Positions 49,491 through 61,249 of a stretch of DNA of 64,000 nt are shown here, piece by piece. A program made the position numbers and the translations under genes. The notes beneath the pieces were generated by a model that saw nothing but the letters and a program-made list of their open reading frames with translations, had not been told where the DNA came from and searched no databases. Numbering within the stretch: position 1 is the first letter of the stretch; every line of letters starts with the position of its first letter. Location of the stretch: positions 620,001 to 684,000 of the forward strand of contig NZ_AP018771.1 in NCBI RefSeq assembly GCF_019703545.1. Direction: 5' to 3'. This DNA is from Haemophilus influenzae. GTDB taxonomy: Bacteria > Pseudomonadota > Gammaproteobacteria > Enterobacterales > Pasteurellaceae.

Positions 49491-51974
49491 TTACGCAGCC
49501 TTTTCCACTTTTACCGCACATTTTTTGAAGTCGGTTTCTTTTGAAATTGGGTCTGTCGCATCTAGTGTTAAGCTATTTGCAAGCTGACCTGCATCAAAGA
49601 AAGTGGTAAATACTAAGCCACGAGGTGGTTTATTACGTCCGCGAGTATCTAAATAAGAAATCATTTCGCCTCGACGAGATGAAATCTTAATTTTATCGCC
49701 ATGACGTAAACCACGTGCTTGTGCATCTAATGGGTGCATCCATACTAAATTATTTGGAAATGCGCGATGCAATTCTGGTACACGGCGTGTCATTGTCCCC
49801 GTATGCCAATGTTCAAGAACACGACCTGTTGATAACCATAAATCGTATTCATTATCTGGTGACTCAGCTGGTGGTTCATAAGGCACCGCAAGAATAATCG
49901 CTTTCTTATCAGGATAACCGTAGAAAGCCACGCCTTCCCCTTCTTTAACATACGGATCATAGCCTTCACGGTAACGCCATAAGGTTTCTTTACCCTCTAC
50001 AACTGGCCAACGTAAACCACGTGCTTTATGATACATATCAAATGGAGCTAAATCGTGACCGTGACCGCGACCAAATTCAGCGTATTCTTCAAATAAACCT
50101 TTGTGAACGTAGTAACCAAAATATTCTGATTCATCGTTTAATTGGCCTTCAGCAAGTTCGCTCAATGGGAATTTATCTACTTGACCATTTCTGAAGAGCA
50201 CTTCATATAAAGTTTTACCTCTATATTCAGGCATTTGTGCAAGTAAGTCTTCTGTCCACATTTCATCCGTCGTGAAGTATTTTGCAAACTCCATTAATTG
50301 CCATAAGTCTGATTTTGCTTCGCCCGGTGCTTTGACTTGCTGACGCCAGAATTGGGTACGACGTTCTGCATTGCCGTAAGCCCCTTCTTTTTCCACCCAC
50401 ATTGCCGTTGGAAGAATTAAGTCAGCAGAAAGTGCGGATACAGTTGGGTAAGGATCTGAAACAATCACGAAGTTGCCTTCTTTACGCCAGCCTGGCAAAC
50501 GATCTTGATTAATGTTTGGCCCTGCTTGCATATTATTGTTACACATTTGCCATAACACATTCATTTCGCCATCATTCATTGCACGGTCTTGTGCAATTGT
50601 GTGTAACCCCACTTTTTCAGAAACTGTCCCCTTTGGTAATTTCCAAATACGTTCAGCAATTTCACGGTGTTTAGGATTAGTTACCACTAAGTCGGCAGGT
50701 AAACGATGAGGGAATGAACCTACTTCACGCGCCGTACCACAAGCAGAAGGCTGACCAGTTAATGAAAATGGCCCACAACCTGGGATTGAAATTTTTCCAG
50801 TAAGTAAATGAATATTGTAGATTAATTGGTTTACCCACACGCCACGTGTATGTTGGTTAAAGCCCATTGTCCAGTAGGAAACCACTTTCTTCGTTGGATC
50901 AGCATAAAGTTTCGCTAAAGTTTCTAACTGGACTTTATCTAACCCAGACATTTTCGATACTTTTTCCACTGTATATTCTGATACAAGTTGCTTTAATTCT
51001 TCAAAAGAAGAATCGTGCATTTTCCCAGCTGTTTTACGATTCGTGTCTTTTTCTAATGGATGCTCTGGACGTAAACCATAGCCAATATTCGTTTCTCCGC
51101 GTTTAAATTTGGTATGTTTATTAACAAAATCCCAATTAATCGCATTATTTTGAATAAGATAATTGATGATGTAGTTCATAATTGCCAAATCAGTTTGCGG
51201 TGTAAATATCAAACCGTGATCGGCAAGTTCAAAACTACGATGTTCGTAAGTAGAAAGTACAGTGACACGAACATCAGGATTAGAAATACGGCGATCAGTA
51301 ATACGCGACCACAAAATTGGGTGCATTTCCGCCATATTTGAGCCCCAAAGAACAAAAGCATCTGCCTGTTCAATATCATCATAACAACCCATTGGTTCAT
51401 CCATACCAAAAGTACGCATAAATGCAACCGCTGCAGATGCCATACAGTGACGCGCATTCGGGTCTACGTTGTTAGAACGAAAACCTGCTTTCCAAAGTTT
51501 GTTCTTCGCATAGCCTTCCCAAATGGTAGACTGACCAGAACTAAACATACCTACTGCATTTTGACCGTTCTTTTTGAACGCTTCTTTGAATTTTTCAGCC
51601 ATTGTTTTGAACGCAAAATCCCAAGAAACTGGCGCAAAATCGCCGTTCTTATCAAATTTTCCGTTTGTCATACGTAAAAGCGGCTGCGTTAAACGGTCTT
51701 TACCGTACATAATTTTCGGTAAGAAGTAACCTTTAATACAGTTTAAACCACGGTTTACTTCTGCATCAGGATCGCCTTGAGATGCCACAACACGCCCATC
51801 TTTAGTCCCAACCAGCACAGCACAACCAGTACCACAGAAACGACATACGCCTTTATCCCATTTAATTTCGGATTCAGCCGCAACCACATTTTTGACTGGG
51901 ATGGTTAGCCCCGCTGCCGTTGCGGCTGCCATAGCCGCATTGGCTTTCATAAAGTCTCTACGACTTAAATTCAT
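49491..51974 (-). CDS. napA: Periplasmic nitrate reductase catalytic subunit NapA
   Basis: An 827-residue molybdopterin enzyme that reduces nitrate to nitrite. It has a twin-arginine signal ([18 protein letters not shown]), a [4Fe-4S] motif ([13 protein letters not shown] plus NCIKGYF) and the molybdenum-ligand Cys in [15 protein letters not shown] chose ATG 51974 after GGGGGAAAACGCG; the frame extends five codons to a GTG. Length equals the family norm. Confidence 0.97.
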   Translation of the reverse strand: MNLSRRDFMKANAAMAAATAAGLTIPVKNVVAAESEIKWDKGVCRFCGTGCAVLVGTKDGRVVASQGDPDAEVNRGLNCIKGYFLPKIMYGKDRLTQPLLRMTNGKFDKNGDFAPVSWDFAFKTMAEKFKEAFKKNGQNAVGMFSSGQSTIWEGYAKNKLWKAGFRSNNVDPNARHCMASAAVAFMRTFGMDEPMGCYDDIEQADAFVLWGSNMAEMHPILWSRITDRRISNPDVRVTVLSTYEHRSFELADHGLIFTPQTDLAIMNYIINYLIQNNAINWDFVNKHTKFKRGETNIGYGLRPEHPLEKDTNRKTAGKMHDSSFEELKQLVSEYTVEKVSKMSGLDKVQLETLAKLYADPTKKVVSYWTMGFNQHTRGVWVNQLIYNIHLLTGKISIPGCGPFSLTGQPSACGTAREVGSFPHRLPADLVVTNPKHREIAERIWKLPKGTVSEKVGLHTIAQDRAMNDGEMNVLWQMCNNNMQAGPNINQDRLPGWRKEGNFVIVSDPYPTVSALSADLILPTAMWVEKEGAYGNAERRTQFWRQQVKAPGEAKSDLWQLMEFAKYFTTDEMWTEDLLAQMPEYRGKTLYEVLFRNGQVDKFPLSELAEGQLNDESEYFGYYVHKGLFEEYAEFGRGHGHDLAPFDMYHKARGLRWPVVEGKETLWRYREGYDPYVKEGEGVAFYGYPDKKAIILAVPYEPPAESPDNEYDLWLSTGRVLEHWHTGTMTRRVPELHRAFPNNLVWMHPLDAQARGLRHGDKIKISSRRGEMISYLDTRGRNKPPRGLVFTTFFDAGQLANSLTLDATDPISKETDFKKCAVKVEKAA

Positions 51975-52010
51975 CGCGTTTTCCCCCACGTTAAACGTTT
52001 GATTTTAAAA

Positions 52011-52292
52011 TTATTTATTTTGTTCATCTTGCTCGTGATACACCAACGATACATTAATCACACCGTCGATATCTTTCACACTTTCCATTTTTTCAAGCAA
52101 GAGATGTTGATCGTGCGATTGCATTACCACCACAAATTTCCCAAGTTTTTCATCAAAAGTCGGAATTTCAGTATGCTCAATCGCTAAAAGTGCGGTTTGA
52201 ATTGCTGATAATTTTTTTGGATTACCTTGCACGATCAATCCAACAACGTGCCAATCCCTCGCATTTTCTAATATTAAATTTGTATTATTCAT
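52011..52292 (-). CDS. napD: NapA maturation chaperone NapD
   Basis: A 93-residue cytoplasmic chaperone that binds the NapA twin-arginine signal. The ferredoxin-like fold start DWHVVGLIVQGNPKKLSAIQ matches. It overlaps the napF end by eight bases. An uptake signal lies inside. Confidence 0.93.
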   Translation of the reverse strand: MNNTNLILENARDWHVVGLIVQGNPKKLSAIQTALLAIEHTEIPTFDEKLGKFVVVMQSHDQHLLLEKMESVKDIDGVINVSLVYHEQDEQNK

Positions 52293-52815
52293 TTTGTTTT
52301 AGATCGTTCATTGTTATTGCATTCACAGGGCAGCCTTGTACACAAGCCCCACAGCCATTACAAGCATCGAAATTAACTAAAGGTTGTGCTACGCCACCCA
52401 TTTGTAATTTGAAACGAATCGCATTAGCTGGGCAATTATCTTGGCAAGTTCGGCATTCAATACGGTGCAATGTTAAACAAGCTACGCCAATGTCGATTTT
52501 ATGTGACCAAGGTAACTGGTCACGCGGATAAAAAATAGGCTGTTTACAGGCATCTACACATTTCCCACAAAAAGTACATTCGCCATTATCAAAGCACACT
52601 TCAGGAAAACCAGCATCGCCCTTTACCAAAATATTGGTTTCACAGACAGAAAGACAGTCGCCACAGCGCGTACATTGCACTACAAAAATAGAATTTTCCA
52701 CGGACCAAGGCGGTCTAATACCCACAAAATTCTGTTTTTGATTATTTTCTAAACAGCTCAATGTTGAAAATTTACCGCGTAAAAATTGTCTGCGAGGTAA
52801 ATTTTCAACGGTCAT
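52285..52815 (-). CDS. napF: Ferredoxin-type protein NapF
   Basis: A 176-residue cytoplasmic protein with three [4Fe-4S] motifs (CTRCGDCLSVCE, CTFCGKCVDACK, CNGCGACVQGCP) and a fourth incomplete group (CRTCQDNCP). It helps load or mature NapA. First gene of the nap operon. I chose ATG 52815 with GAAAGACATT upstream; the frame runs four codons further to a TTG. Confidence 0.93.
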   Translation of the reverse strand: MTVENLPRRQFLRGKFSTLSCLENNQKQNFVGIRPPWSVENSIFVVQCTRCGDCLSVCETNILVKGDAGFPEVCFDNGECTFCGKCVDACKQPIFYPRDQLPWSHKIDIGVACLTLHRIECRTCQDNCPANAIRFKLQMGGVAQPLVNFDACNGCGACVQGCPVNAITMNDLKQNE

Positions 52816-52925
52816 AATGTCTTTCAAATATTTCTGAATGCTTCTGTAGACGAAGGATTATGTGTTTACGATGAATAAATGAAAACAACCAAAAATAGGT
52901 AGTTTGTCAATTATTTGAACTTTAT

Positions 52926-52939
52926 TTGTTATAGATCAA
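52926..52939 (-). promoter_or_regulatory. FNR-like box upstream of napF
   Basis: On the minus strand TTGAT-CTAT-AACAA matches the FNR consensus TTGAT-N4-ATCAA at nine of ten positions. It lies about 110 bases before the napF ATG. This fits known anaerobic FNR control of nap. No convincing NarP inverted heptamer pair was found. Confidence 0.7.
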
Positions 52940-52972
52940 AAAATCTAAGATTTAATGAATTTTGCAAGGGAT

Positions 52973-53007
52973 TAAAACAAAACAGCATAGCGATTTTTGC
53001 TATGCTG
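52973..53007 (-). terminator. Rho-independent terminator after yggL
   Basis: CAGCATAGC (52983-52991) pairs with GCTATGCTG (52999-53007), with a 7-base loop, followed on the minus strand by TTTTGTTTT. Confidence 0.88.
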
Positions 53008-53020
53008 CTTTCAATTTAGA

Positions 53021-53365
53021 TTATTCTGCTTTTGCTGGATATTCCCACCAAATATCAAATAATTCGCTTACTTCAATTTGTTGCAAACCATTTGTTTCTA
53101 ACCATTTTTTCACTGTTTCACGGTGACTTTCATCGCATTTGCCAATTTTTTCTAGGCAAACTAAACCTTCCCAATGTAAATAACCGCTACCTTCATAAGC
53201 TAATCCATTTGGTTGAATCACTTCGTTAATAAAACGATCAACGATTTCATCTACAGTTTCAATCGCAGTACCTTCTGCAAATTGGAAATTTACAAGAAAA
53301 CCCAGTTCTTGAAATTCCGCGAGATGAAGTTTTTTGCGTTGGCGTTGATTGTAAGATTTAGACAT
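53021..53365 (-). CDS. yggL: YggL family 50S-associated protein
   Basis: A 114-residue protein of the YggL (DUF469) family. The basic start MSKSYNQRQRKKLHLAEFQE and the WEGLVCLEKIGKCDE segment match. E. coli YggL binds the 50S ribosome; its job is unclear. It lies next to trmB, as in E. coli. The 84-base gap to trmB contains a weak TTAGGC/GCCTAA dyad. Confidence 0.88.
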   Translation of the reverse strand: MSKSYNQRQRKKLHLAEFQELGFLVNFQFAEGTAIETVDEIVDRFINEVIQPNGLAYEGSGYLHWEGLVCLEKIGKCDESHRETVKKWLETNGLQQIEVSELFDIWWEYPAKAE

Positions 53366-53449
53366 TGTATTTCTCCTATTAAGGTTATATTTGAAGGCAT
53401 ATTCTATATTAAATTCATCAATTAGGCATCGAGTTTGCCTAAAACTGAT

Positions 53450-54190
53450 TTATTTCTTCACAAAATATAAATCCCAAACACCGTGTCCAAGTTTGTGACC
53501 TCTGGCTTCAAATTTAGTTAAAGGTCTAAAATCTGGTCTTGGAATATAATTACCATTTTTCGAAGTGTTCACTAAATCGGTGTTTGCGCTTAATACTTCT
53601 AGCATTTGCTCTGCATAATTTTCCCAGTCTGTCGCCATATGGATAAAACCATTTTCACTTAATTTTTGTATAACTTGTGTCACAAAGTGCGGTTGAACAA
53701 TACGACGTTTATGATGCTTTGCTTTATGCCAAGGATCGGGGAAAAATAACTGCAAACCGCCAAGCGTGCCATCAGCAATACTGTCACGTAAAATTTCCGT
53801 TGCATCATGACAGATCACGCGTAAATTCGTTACGCCTTTTTCCACTGCATAAGCAATACAAGCACCAACGCCAGGAGTATGAACTTCAATGCCAAGGTAA
53901 TTTTTGTCAGGATTAGCAAAAGCCATATCCACGAGCGATTTTCCCATTCCAAAGCCAATTTCTAATACAACTGGATTATCATTGCCATAAATCTTAGCAA
54001 AATCAAAAGGTTCCGTTTGATAATCTAAACCAAGTGTTCCCCAGTTATCATTCATCATATTTCTTTGAAATTCGCTCAAACGACCAGTGCGGAGAACAAA
54101 ACTACGGACTTTGCGCTTATAGCGGCCATCTTCGGTAAATTCTGCGGTTTCAACGGTTTTACGTTTTTGATCAGCAAAAGTTTGTGTCAT
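53450..54190 (-). CDS. trmB: tRNA (guanine-N7-)-methyltransferase TrmB
   Basis: A 246-residue SAM enzyme that makes m7G46 in tRNA. The SAM motif [17 protein letters not shown] and the catalytic Asp in [20 protein letters not shown] are intact. It diverges from priA with 84 bases between the ATGs. Confidence 0.95.
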   Translation of the reverse strand: MTQTFADQKRKTVETAEFTEDGRYKRKVRSFVLRTGRLSEFQRNMMNDNWGTLGLDYQTEPFDFAKIYGNDNPVVLEIGFGMGKSLVDMAFANPDKNYLGIEVHTPGVGACIAYAVEKGVTNLRVICHDATEILRDSIADGTLGGLQLFFPDPWHKAKHHKRRIVQPHFVTQVIQKLSENGFIHMATDWENYAEQMLEVLSANTDLVNTSKNGNYIPRPDFRPLTKFEARGHKLGHGVWDLYFVKK

Positions 54191-54274
54191 AAAAATCTTG
54201 TTCGTGAAAAAAATTGGCGGCGATTATACCAATTTTTCTCGTATAATAGGGCAAATTTTTTCCCAAGGTTGATT

Positions 54275-56467
54275 ATGAAAATTGTCCGAGTGGCACTGGC
54301 TGTGCCGCTTCCTCGTTTATTTGATTATTTCGTCCCCGATGATGTTTCATTACAAATCGGTATGCGTGTTCTTGTGCCTTTTGGCACCCAAAAACGTGTC
54401 GCCATTGTGGCTGATTTTCCGACAAAATCGGACGTGCCAGAGGATAAACTCAAGGCTATTCTTCAACCATTGGATTTAGCCCCACTTTTTACGCCCATTT
54501 ATTGGGATTGGCTTCATTGGGCAGCAAATTATTATCAAGCAGGATTAGGCGATGTGTTATTTCAAGCCTTGCCTGTGAAATTGCGTAACGGCGAAAGTGC
54601 GGTAAAAAATGACCGCACTTTTTGGCGAATTACGGATGCGGGGAAAAATGCCCTTAAACAAGGCGAATTAAAACGCTCGAAAAAGCAAGCTGAAGCCCTA
54701 CAATACTTATCTGAAACTGATCTTGAAAAAGGCAATAATAATTTTTCCTCTGCCATTTGGTCTGCCTTAAAAGCCAAAGGGTTTATTGAAGAAATTACTA
54801 TCCACACAAATCCCCTAAGCTGGCAACAAAGATTAGGCAATAACCCAATTGTCAATGCTGAAAATCGTTTAACCTTAAATAAGCAGCAAGCCTTAGCGTT
54901 TAGCCAACTGCTCTTTCATTCTGGTTTCAATGTATGGCTGCTCGATGGGGTAACTGGTTCAGGTAAAACAGAAATTTATCTGCAATATATTGAAGAAATT
55001 TTAAAATCGGGTAAGCAAGTATTAGTGCTTGTACCCGAAATCGGGCTAACACCTCAAACGGTGCAACGTTTCAAAGCACGTTTCAACGTAGAAATTGATG
55101 TACTGCATTCTAATTTAACCGATACGCAACGGCTTTATGTATGGGATCGAGCCCGCTCTGGACAAAGTGCCATTGTGATTGGCACGAGATCGGCATTGTT
55201 CACGCAATTTTCTAATCTTGGTGCAATTATTTTGGACGAGGAACACGATTCGTCTTACAAACAACAAGACAGTTGGCGTTACCATGCGCGAGACTTGGCG
55301 ATTGTGCTGGCTCAAAAACTAAATATTGCGGTATTAATGGGCTCCGCCACGCCAAGTTTAGAAAGTATTAATAATGTACAAAACGGCAAATACCAACATT
55401 TAGTGTTATCAAAAAGAGCGGGGAATTCTACCGCACTTCGTCATTTCGTTATTGATTTGAAAAATCAAAACATACAAAACGGGCTCTCAAAACCCTTATT
55501 GGAACGAATGAAAGCCCACTTAGAAAAAGGCAATCAAGTGTTGCTTTTCTTGAATCGTCGTGGCTTTGCGCCCGTATTGCTTTGCCATGAATGTGGTTGG
55601 ATTGCACAATGCCCTCATTGTGAAAAACCTTATACCTATCATCAGCATCAAAATGTATTGCGTTGTCATCATTGTGGCGCGCAAAAAACTATTCCTCGCC
55701 AATGTGGCGATTGCGGTTCTACCCATTTAGTTACTACTGGTCTCGGCACAGAACAATTAGAAGAAACCTTGAAAACGCTATTTCCTCATTATTCTGTAGC
55801 GCGAATCGACTGCGATAGCACTGCGCGTAAAGGAAAATTGGAAGGTTATTTAGAAGATATTCAACAAGGCAAAAGTCAAATTTTGATTGGCACACAAATG
55901 CTTGCGAAAGGACATCATTTCCCGAATGTTACTCTCGTTGCCTTAGTGAATGTAGATAGTGCATTATTTTCACTGGATTTTCGTGCAGAAGAACGTTTAG
56001 CTCAACTTTATATTCAAGTTGCTGGACGAGCTGGACGTGCCGATAAACAAGGTGAAGTGGTGCTACAAACACATTATCCAGATCATCCTTTACTCACTAC
56101 ATTATTAGCGAATGGCTACCAAGCTTTTGCAAAAGAAACCTTACAATTACGCCATTCAATGGGATTGCCGCCTTTCACTTTTCAGGCGTTATTCAAAGCA
56201 CAGGCTCGACATTCTGAGCTTGCAGAAAATTGCTTAAGCCAAATTGCAGATTTTTTTCAATCGAAGCAAATTACGGGATTACAAATGCTTGGCCCAATGC
56301 CTGCACCGTTCAGCAAAAAAGCGGGGCAATATCGCTGGCAGTTATTATTGCAGCATCCATCAAGAATGACGTTGCAAAAAGCATTAAGAGAATATCAACA
56401 AGCCGAACTTGAAAAAAACAGCCAAGTGCGGTTAATTTTGGACGTCGATCCGCAAGACTTATCATAA
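54275..56467 (+). CDS. priA: Primosomal replication restart helicase PriA
   Basis: A 730-residue DEAH helicase. The N-terminal 3'-binding domain begins MKIVRVALAVPLPRLFDYFV; Walker A is LDGVTGSGKTEIYLQ, Walker B is LDEEHD, and the zinc cysteines are CHECGWIAQCPHCE, CHHCGAQ and CGDCGS. It reloads the replisome at stalled forks. I chose ATG 54275 after AAGGTTGATT; a longer open frame to 54065 overlaps trmB and has no family similarity. A paired uptake-signal hairpin lies within the gene at 54594. Confidence 0.96.
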   Translation: MKIVRVALAVPLPRLFDYFVPDDVSLQIGMRVLVPFGTQKRVAIVADFPTKSDVPEDKLKAILQPLDLAPLFTPIYWDWLHWAANYYQAGLGDVLFQALPVKLRNGESAVKNDRTFWRITDAGKNALKQGELKRSKKQAEALQYLSETDLEKGNNNFSSAIWSALKAKGFIEEITIHTNPLSWQQRLGNNPIVNAENRLTLNKQQALAFSQLLFHSGFNVWLLDGVTGSGKTEIYLQYIEEILKSGKQVLVLVPEIGLTPQTVQRFKARFNVEIDVLHSNLTDTQRLYVWDRARSGQSAIVIGTRSALFTQFSNLGAIILDEEHDSSYKQQDSWRYHARDLAIVLAQKLNIAVLMGSATPSLESINNVQNGKYQHLVLSKRAGNSTALRHFVIDLKNQNIQNGLSKPLLERMKAHLEKGNQVLLFLNRRGFAPVLLCHECGWIAQCPHCEKPYTYHQHQNVLRCHHCGAQKTIPRQCGDCGSTHLVTTGLGTEQLEETLKTLFPHYSVARIDCDSTARKGKLEGYLEDIQQGKSQILIGTQMLAKGHHFPNVTLVALVNVDSALFSLDFRAEERLAQLYIQVAGRAGRADKQGEVVLQTHYPDHPLLTTLLANGYQAFAKETLQLRHSMGLPPFTFQALFKAQARHSELAENCLSQIADFFQSKQITGLQMLGPMPAPFSKKAGQYRWQLLLQHPSRMTLQKALREYQQAELEKNSQVRLILDVDPQDLS

Positions 56468-56468
56468 A

Positions 56469-56497
56469 AAATGCGGTGAAAATTCACCGCACTTTTA
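56469..56497. terminator. Bidirectional terminator between priA and perM
   Basis: AAATGCGGTGAA and TTCACCGCACTTTT form a stem over a short AA loop, one arm being a perfect uptake signal and the other one base off. T-runs lie on both outer sides. Confidence 0.7.
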
Positions 56498-56507
56498 TCT
56501 CTAAAAT

Positions 56508-57553
56508 CTATTTGAAATCTTCGACATCTCCTAATAGACAGGCATATTTCGCCGTATTGGGGCTGGACTCTAAGGCAATTTTTAATGCCATCGTCAGAGG
56601 GACAGACAGTAGCATTCCCACGGTTCCCAGTAACCATCCCCAAAACAATAATGAAAGGAACACCACTAAAGTTGAAAGCCCTAATCGTTGCCCCATCATT
56701 TTAGGTTCAATAATGTTACCGACAACCATATTGATCGCAATAACACCAACTGCCACGCCAAAGCCAACACCAAAACCATTTAGTAATAAGGCTTGCACAA
56801 TAATTGGAATAGCCGCAATGATAGAACCAATATTGGGAATATAATTCAACAAGAAACTCAAGGTTGCCCACAAAATGGCATATTGAACCCCACATGCTTC
56901 CAACAAAATAAAAATACCAACGCCAGTAAGCAAACTCGTGATACTTTTAATGCCAAGATAACCAATTACGCCTTGTAAAACGCGATCAATATGGCGTTCT
57001 TCTTTGGCTGCGTCATGAGGGGTTGAACTAATTACCATTGCAAATTTATGTTTCATCGTTGGTGCTTCGGCAAGCATAAAAATCACAACCAACACTAAAA
57101 CAAACACATTACTCACCACTCCAGAGAAATTTAGCAATACTCGGCTTACAAAATTCATAATGATGCTTGGATCAAAATTTTCTTGGATGGTTTCACGCGA
57201 AAGCGTGAAAGGCAGATTGAAACGTTGCAACAATCCAGTTAAATCACTCACACGTTGTGAAAGCAAAACTTTATATTGTGGGATTGATTGAGTAAATTCT
57301 CTTGCAGTGCTGTTAATCAGCCCAGCTAAGAAGAAAAACACCAAAGAAATCAAGACGAAAAGCAAAGTAATGGCTAACCAATGCGGGACGCGGCGTTGGG
57401 TCATCGCCTTAATCATCGGCGAGCAAATTATCGCGATAAAGAGTGATAGCAAGAATGGCACCACGATTTCTGCCGCCAATTTTACGCCAGCTAAGATAAT
57501 AATCACTGCAGCAATGCCAAGCAAAGTGCGGTGTAAATTTAAATTATTTTGCA

Positions 57554-57554
<1 letters not shown>
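56508..57554 (-). CDS. perM: PerM / AI-2E family membrane protein
   Basis: A 348-residue protein with about eight membrane helices of the AI-2E (UPF0118) family. The conserved segments are LLGVGIFILLEACGVQYAIL-like helix and YIPNIGSIIAAIPII. The family includes exporters of signalling molecules or ions; substrate here is unknown. It starts at GTG 57554, sharing the last base of the glnB stop (TAGTG), so it is coupled to glnB. Confidence 0.85.
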
Positions 57555-58487
<933 letters not shown>

Positions 58488-58533
58488 ATTTTTCCTTATT
58501 TTTATAAATAATTTTGACGTGATTGGATCAATC

Positions 58534-58563
58534 AAAAATGCGGTAAAAACTTACCGCACTTTT
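58534..58563 (-). terminator. Terminator after dgkA
   Basis: AAAATGCGGTAA (58535-58546) faces TTACCGCACTTTT (58551-58563), with a 4-base loop. One arm is a perfect uptake signal. On the minus strand the stem runs into TTTTTG. Confidence 0.75.
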
Positions 58564-58569
58564 GGAGGG

Positions 58570-58926
58570 TTAGAAGAATAAAATTCCGCCCCAAACGATA
58601 CCGACAATACAAAGGGCAATAAATACCGATGCAGAACCTTGATCTTTCGCACGCCCTGAAAGTTCGTGGCGTTCTGTACCAATGCGATCAACAACTGCCT
58701 CTACCGCACTGTTTAAAAGTTCTAACGCCATCACAAGCAAAACAGAAGAAATCATCAATATAATTTCAATTTTTGTTTCGCCTAAAAAGAAAGTAAGAGG
58801 AATTAAAATGCAGGCTAAAAAACATTCGTGGCGAAAAGCCGTTTCATTTTTAAACGCACTTTTTAAGCCTTGTAACGAATATTTCGTGGAATTGATTAAA
58901 TGGGTTAGCCCCGTCGTTTTATACAT
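58570..58926 (-). CDS. dgkA: Diacylglycerol kinase DgkA
   Basis: A 118-residue integral membrane kinase with three helices. The catalytic signature MALELLNSAVEAVVDRIG and the first-helix AFKNETAFRHE match. It phosphorylates diacylglycerol to recycle it into phospholipid synthesis. It lies 14 bases after relA. Confidence 0.95.
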   Translation of the reverse strand: MYKTTGLTHLINSTKYSLQGLKSAFKNETAFRHECFLACILIPLTFFLGETKIEIILMISSVLLVMALELLNSAVEAVVDRIGTERHELSGRAKDQGSASVFIALCIVGIVWGGILFF

Positions 58927-58940
58927 AAATTTTCCTATTT

Positions 58941-61172
58941 TTATAAACGCTTCGCTTCGATAACATCATCTAATTTTGCTAATCGAGCCAATATTTTACT
59001 TAAACTTTCAACATTATGGAGTTCAATTTCCATATCAATGGTAGCAAGCTGTTTTTTGGTATCAGCACGGCTTGAGACCCCTAGCACGCTAATTTTTTCA
59101 TTTGCTAGAACCGTCGTAATATCACGTAATAAGCCATTGCGATCGCCTGCCACAATACGGATATTAATATGGAAACCACTTGCGTAATTTTCGCCCCAAA
59201 TTGATTCCACTACGCGTTCTGGATGAGTCGCTTGCAAATCTAAGAATTGTTCACAATCCGCTCGGTGAATAGAAATACCACGTCCCATTGTAATATAGCC
59301 AACAATCGCATCGCCTGGTATCGGCTGACAGCAACGCGCAATATGATGCATAAGATTGCCCACACCCTCCACAATCACATAGCCATTGTTCTTTTCAGAT
59401 TTCTGCTGAGAATTGACCGCACTTTTATTAGCAACATGACGCAAAATCTCTTGATCCGCTTCTTCAGCAGTCACTTTAATCAATTTACTTTGCAAGAAAT
59501 GGATTAAGTTATTTAAACGAATATCGCCACTGCCAATACCTGCATAAAGATCGTCCAAATTTTTCAAGTTATAGCGTGGTAACGCATAAGGTTCCACTTG
59601 CTTAATACTTAAATTCAAAAGCGTGAGTTCATTATCGAGTAATTCTTTACCCGCTGGAATATTTTTATCGCGATCTTGTTTTTTAAACCACGCTTGGATT
59701 TTTGCGCGAGATTTTGACGTATGGGTAAATCCTAAATTTGGGTTTAACCAGTCACGGCTCGGGTTCGGATTTTTCTGGGTAATAATATCGATTTGATCGC
59801 CCATTTGTAGCTGATAGGTAAATGGCACAATACGTCCTGCCACTTTTGCCCCGATGCAGCGATGACCAATTTCACTATGAATGGCATAAGCAAAATCTAA
59901 TGGTGTAGATCCCGTTGGCAAATCCACCACTTCGCCCTTTGGCGTAAACACATATACACGGTCATCAAACACTTGGCTACGCAACTCTGCCATCACTTCG
60001 CCAGAATCCGTAATATCATCTTGCCAAGCTAACAATTTACGCAACCACGCAATTTTTTCTTCATAGGCAGACATACTGCCTGTATTGCCTTCTTTATATT
60101 TCCAGTGTGCCGCCATACCTAACTCTGCATCATCATGCATTTGTTGGGTTCGAATTTGTACTTCAATTGGCTTGCCACCTTTACCTAAAACAACAGTATG
60201 AATAGATTGATAACCGTTCGGTTTCGGGTTCGCGACATAATCGTCAAATTCTTTGGGTAAGTGTTTAAATTGAGTATGAACAATCCCAAGTGCGGTGTAA
60301 CAATCTTGCAATTTTTGCACGATAATTCTGACCGCTCTTACATCATATAAACCGCTGAACTCAAGATTCTTTTTCTGCATTTTGCGCCAAATGCTGTAAA
60401 TATGTTTCGGACGACCATAGACTTCCACTTGCTTGATATTTTCACGTAAATAACTGCTCAACTCACTGACGAAATCAGCAATGTAATGTTCACGATCAAG
60501 ACGACGTTCCTGTAATAATTTAGCAATAGCGCGATATTGTTCAGGATGAAGATAACGGAAGCAGTAATCTTCTAACTCCCATTTCAGCTGACCAATTCCA
60601 AGACGATTGGCAAGAGGGGCATAAATATAAGAACATTCTTTGACGGCAAGGACTTTGTCTTCCTCTGCACAACGATACTCTGCATCACGCAAGAAAGTAA
60701 TACGTTCGGCAAGTTTGATGATCACGCAGCGGAAATCGTCCACCATTGCCAACAACATACGGCGAACATTATCCACTTGCAGAGCGTTAGCGGAATGACT
60801 GGCATTAAGTTGGCGAATATTATCCATCTCCAACACGCCTTTAAGTAATTTAGTAATTTTCGCACCAAATTTTTCTTTTAGACTTTCCCAGTCTGTTAAT
60901 TTATTTGCAACAATAGGAAACAACATGGCAGTAAGCAATGTTTCCGCATCCATATTAAGTTCGTGCAAAATTTCTACCATTTCCACGCCAGACTGCAGCA
61001 TTAAGGTCGCATTCTTCATTTCATCGGGGTAGGCATTCATTAAATCACGTGCGTAATACCACGCATCGATCAAACTTTTTTCTGTTTGTTCTGCTAGTTT
61101 TAAGCCAGTGCACCATTGTTCAATCACAAAATTCTGCGGATTTAACAAATGAGAACCACGAACAGCAACCAT
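58941..61172 (-). CDS. relA: (p)ppGpp synthetase RelA
   Basis: A 743-residue ribosome-linked synthetase. The HD hydrolase motif is degenerate (TAMLFPIVANKLTDWESL, no HDxxED), as expected of RelA. The synthetase domain (YSIWRKMQKKNLEFSGLYDV, NGYQSIHTVVLG), TGS (VYVFTPKGEVVDLPTGSTPL), zinc-finger region (HIARCCQPIPGDAIVGY) and ACT domain follow. I chose ATG 61172 after GGGGGTATT. It is followed closely by dgkA. Confidence 0.95.
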   Translation of the reverse strand: MVAVRGSHLLNPQNFVIEQWCTGLKLAEQTEKSLIDAWYYARDLMNAYPDEMKNATLMLQSGVEMVEILHELNMDAETLLTAMLFPIVANKLTDWESLKEKFGAKITKLLKGVLEMDNIRQLNASHSANALQVDNVRRMLLAMVDDFRCVIIKLAERITFLRDAEYRCAEEDKVLAVKECSYIYAPLANRLGIGQLKWELEDYCFRYLHPEQYRAIAKLLQERRLDREHYIADFVSELSSYLRENIKQVEVYGRPKHIYSIWRKMQKKNLEFSGLYDVRAVRIIVQKLQDCYTALGIVHTQFKHLPKEFDDYVANPKPNGYQSIHTVVLGKGGKPIEVQIRTQQMHDDAELGMAAHWKYKEGNTGSMSAYEEKIAWLRKLLAWQDDITDSGEVMAELRSQVFDDRVYVFTPKGEVVDLPTGSTPLDFAYAIHSEIGHRCIGAKVAGRIVPFTYQLQMGDQIDIITQKNPNPSRDWLNPNLGFTHTSKSRAKIQAWFKKQDRDKNIPAGKELLDNELTLLNLSIKQVEPYALPRYNLKNLDDLYAGIGSGDIRLNNLIHFLQSKLIKVTAEEADQEILRHVANKSAVNSQQKSEKNNGYVIVEGVGNLMHHIARCCQPIPGDAIVGYITMGRGISIHRADCEQFLDLQATHPERVVESIWGENYASGFHINIRIVAGDRNGLLRDITTVLANEKISVLGVSSRADTKKQLATIDMEIELHNVESLSKILARLAKLDDVIEAKRL

Positions 61173-61249
61173 AATACCCCCTTGTTGATGAAGAGCAAGC
61201 AACTTCCTGTCGCTTTTATTTTGGGTGGATATTGTACCGAATAACCGAG

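Noticed and set aside
54065-54274. A 5' extension of priA to 54065
   Set aside because: It lies antisense to trmB; PriA homology starts at 54275, where there is a ribosome site, and the resulting 730 residues match the family length.
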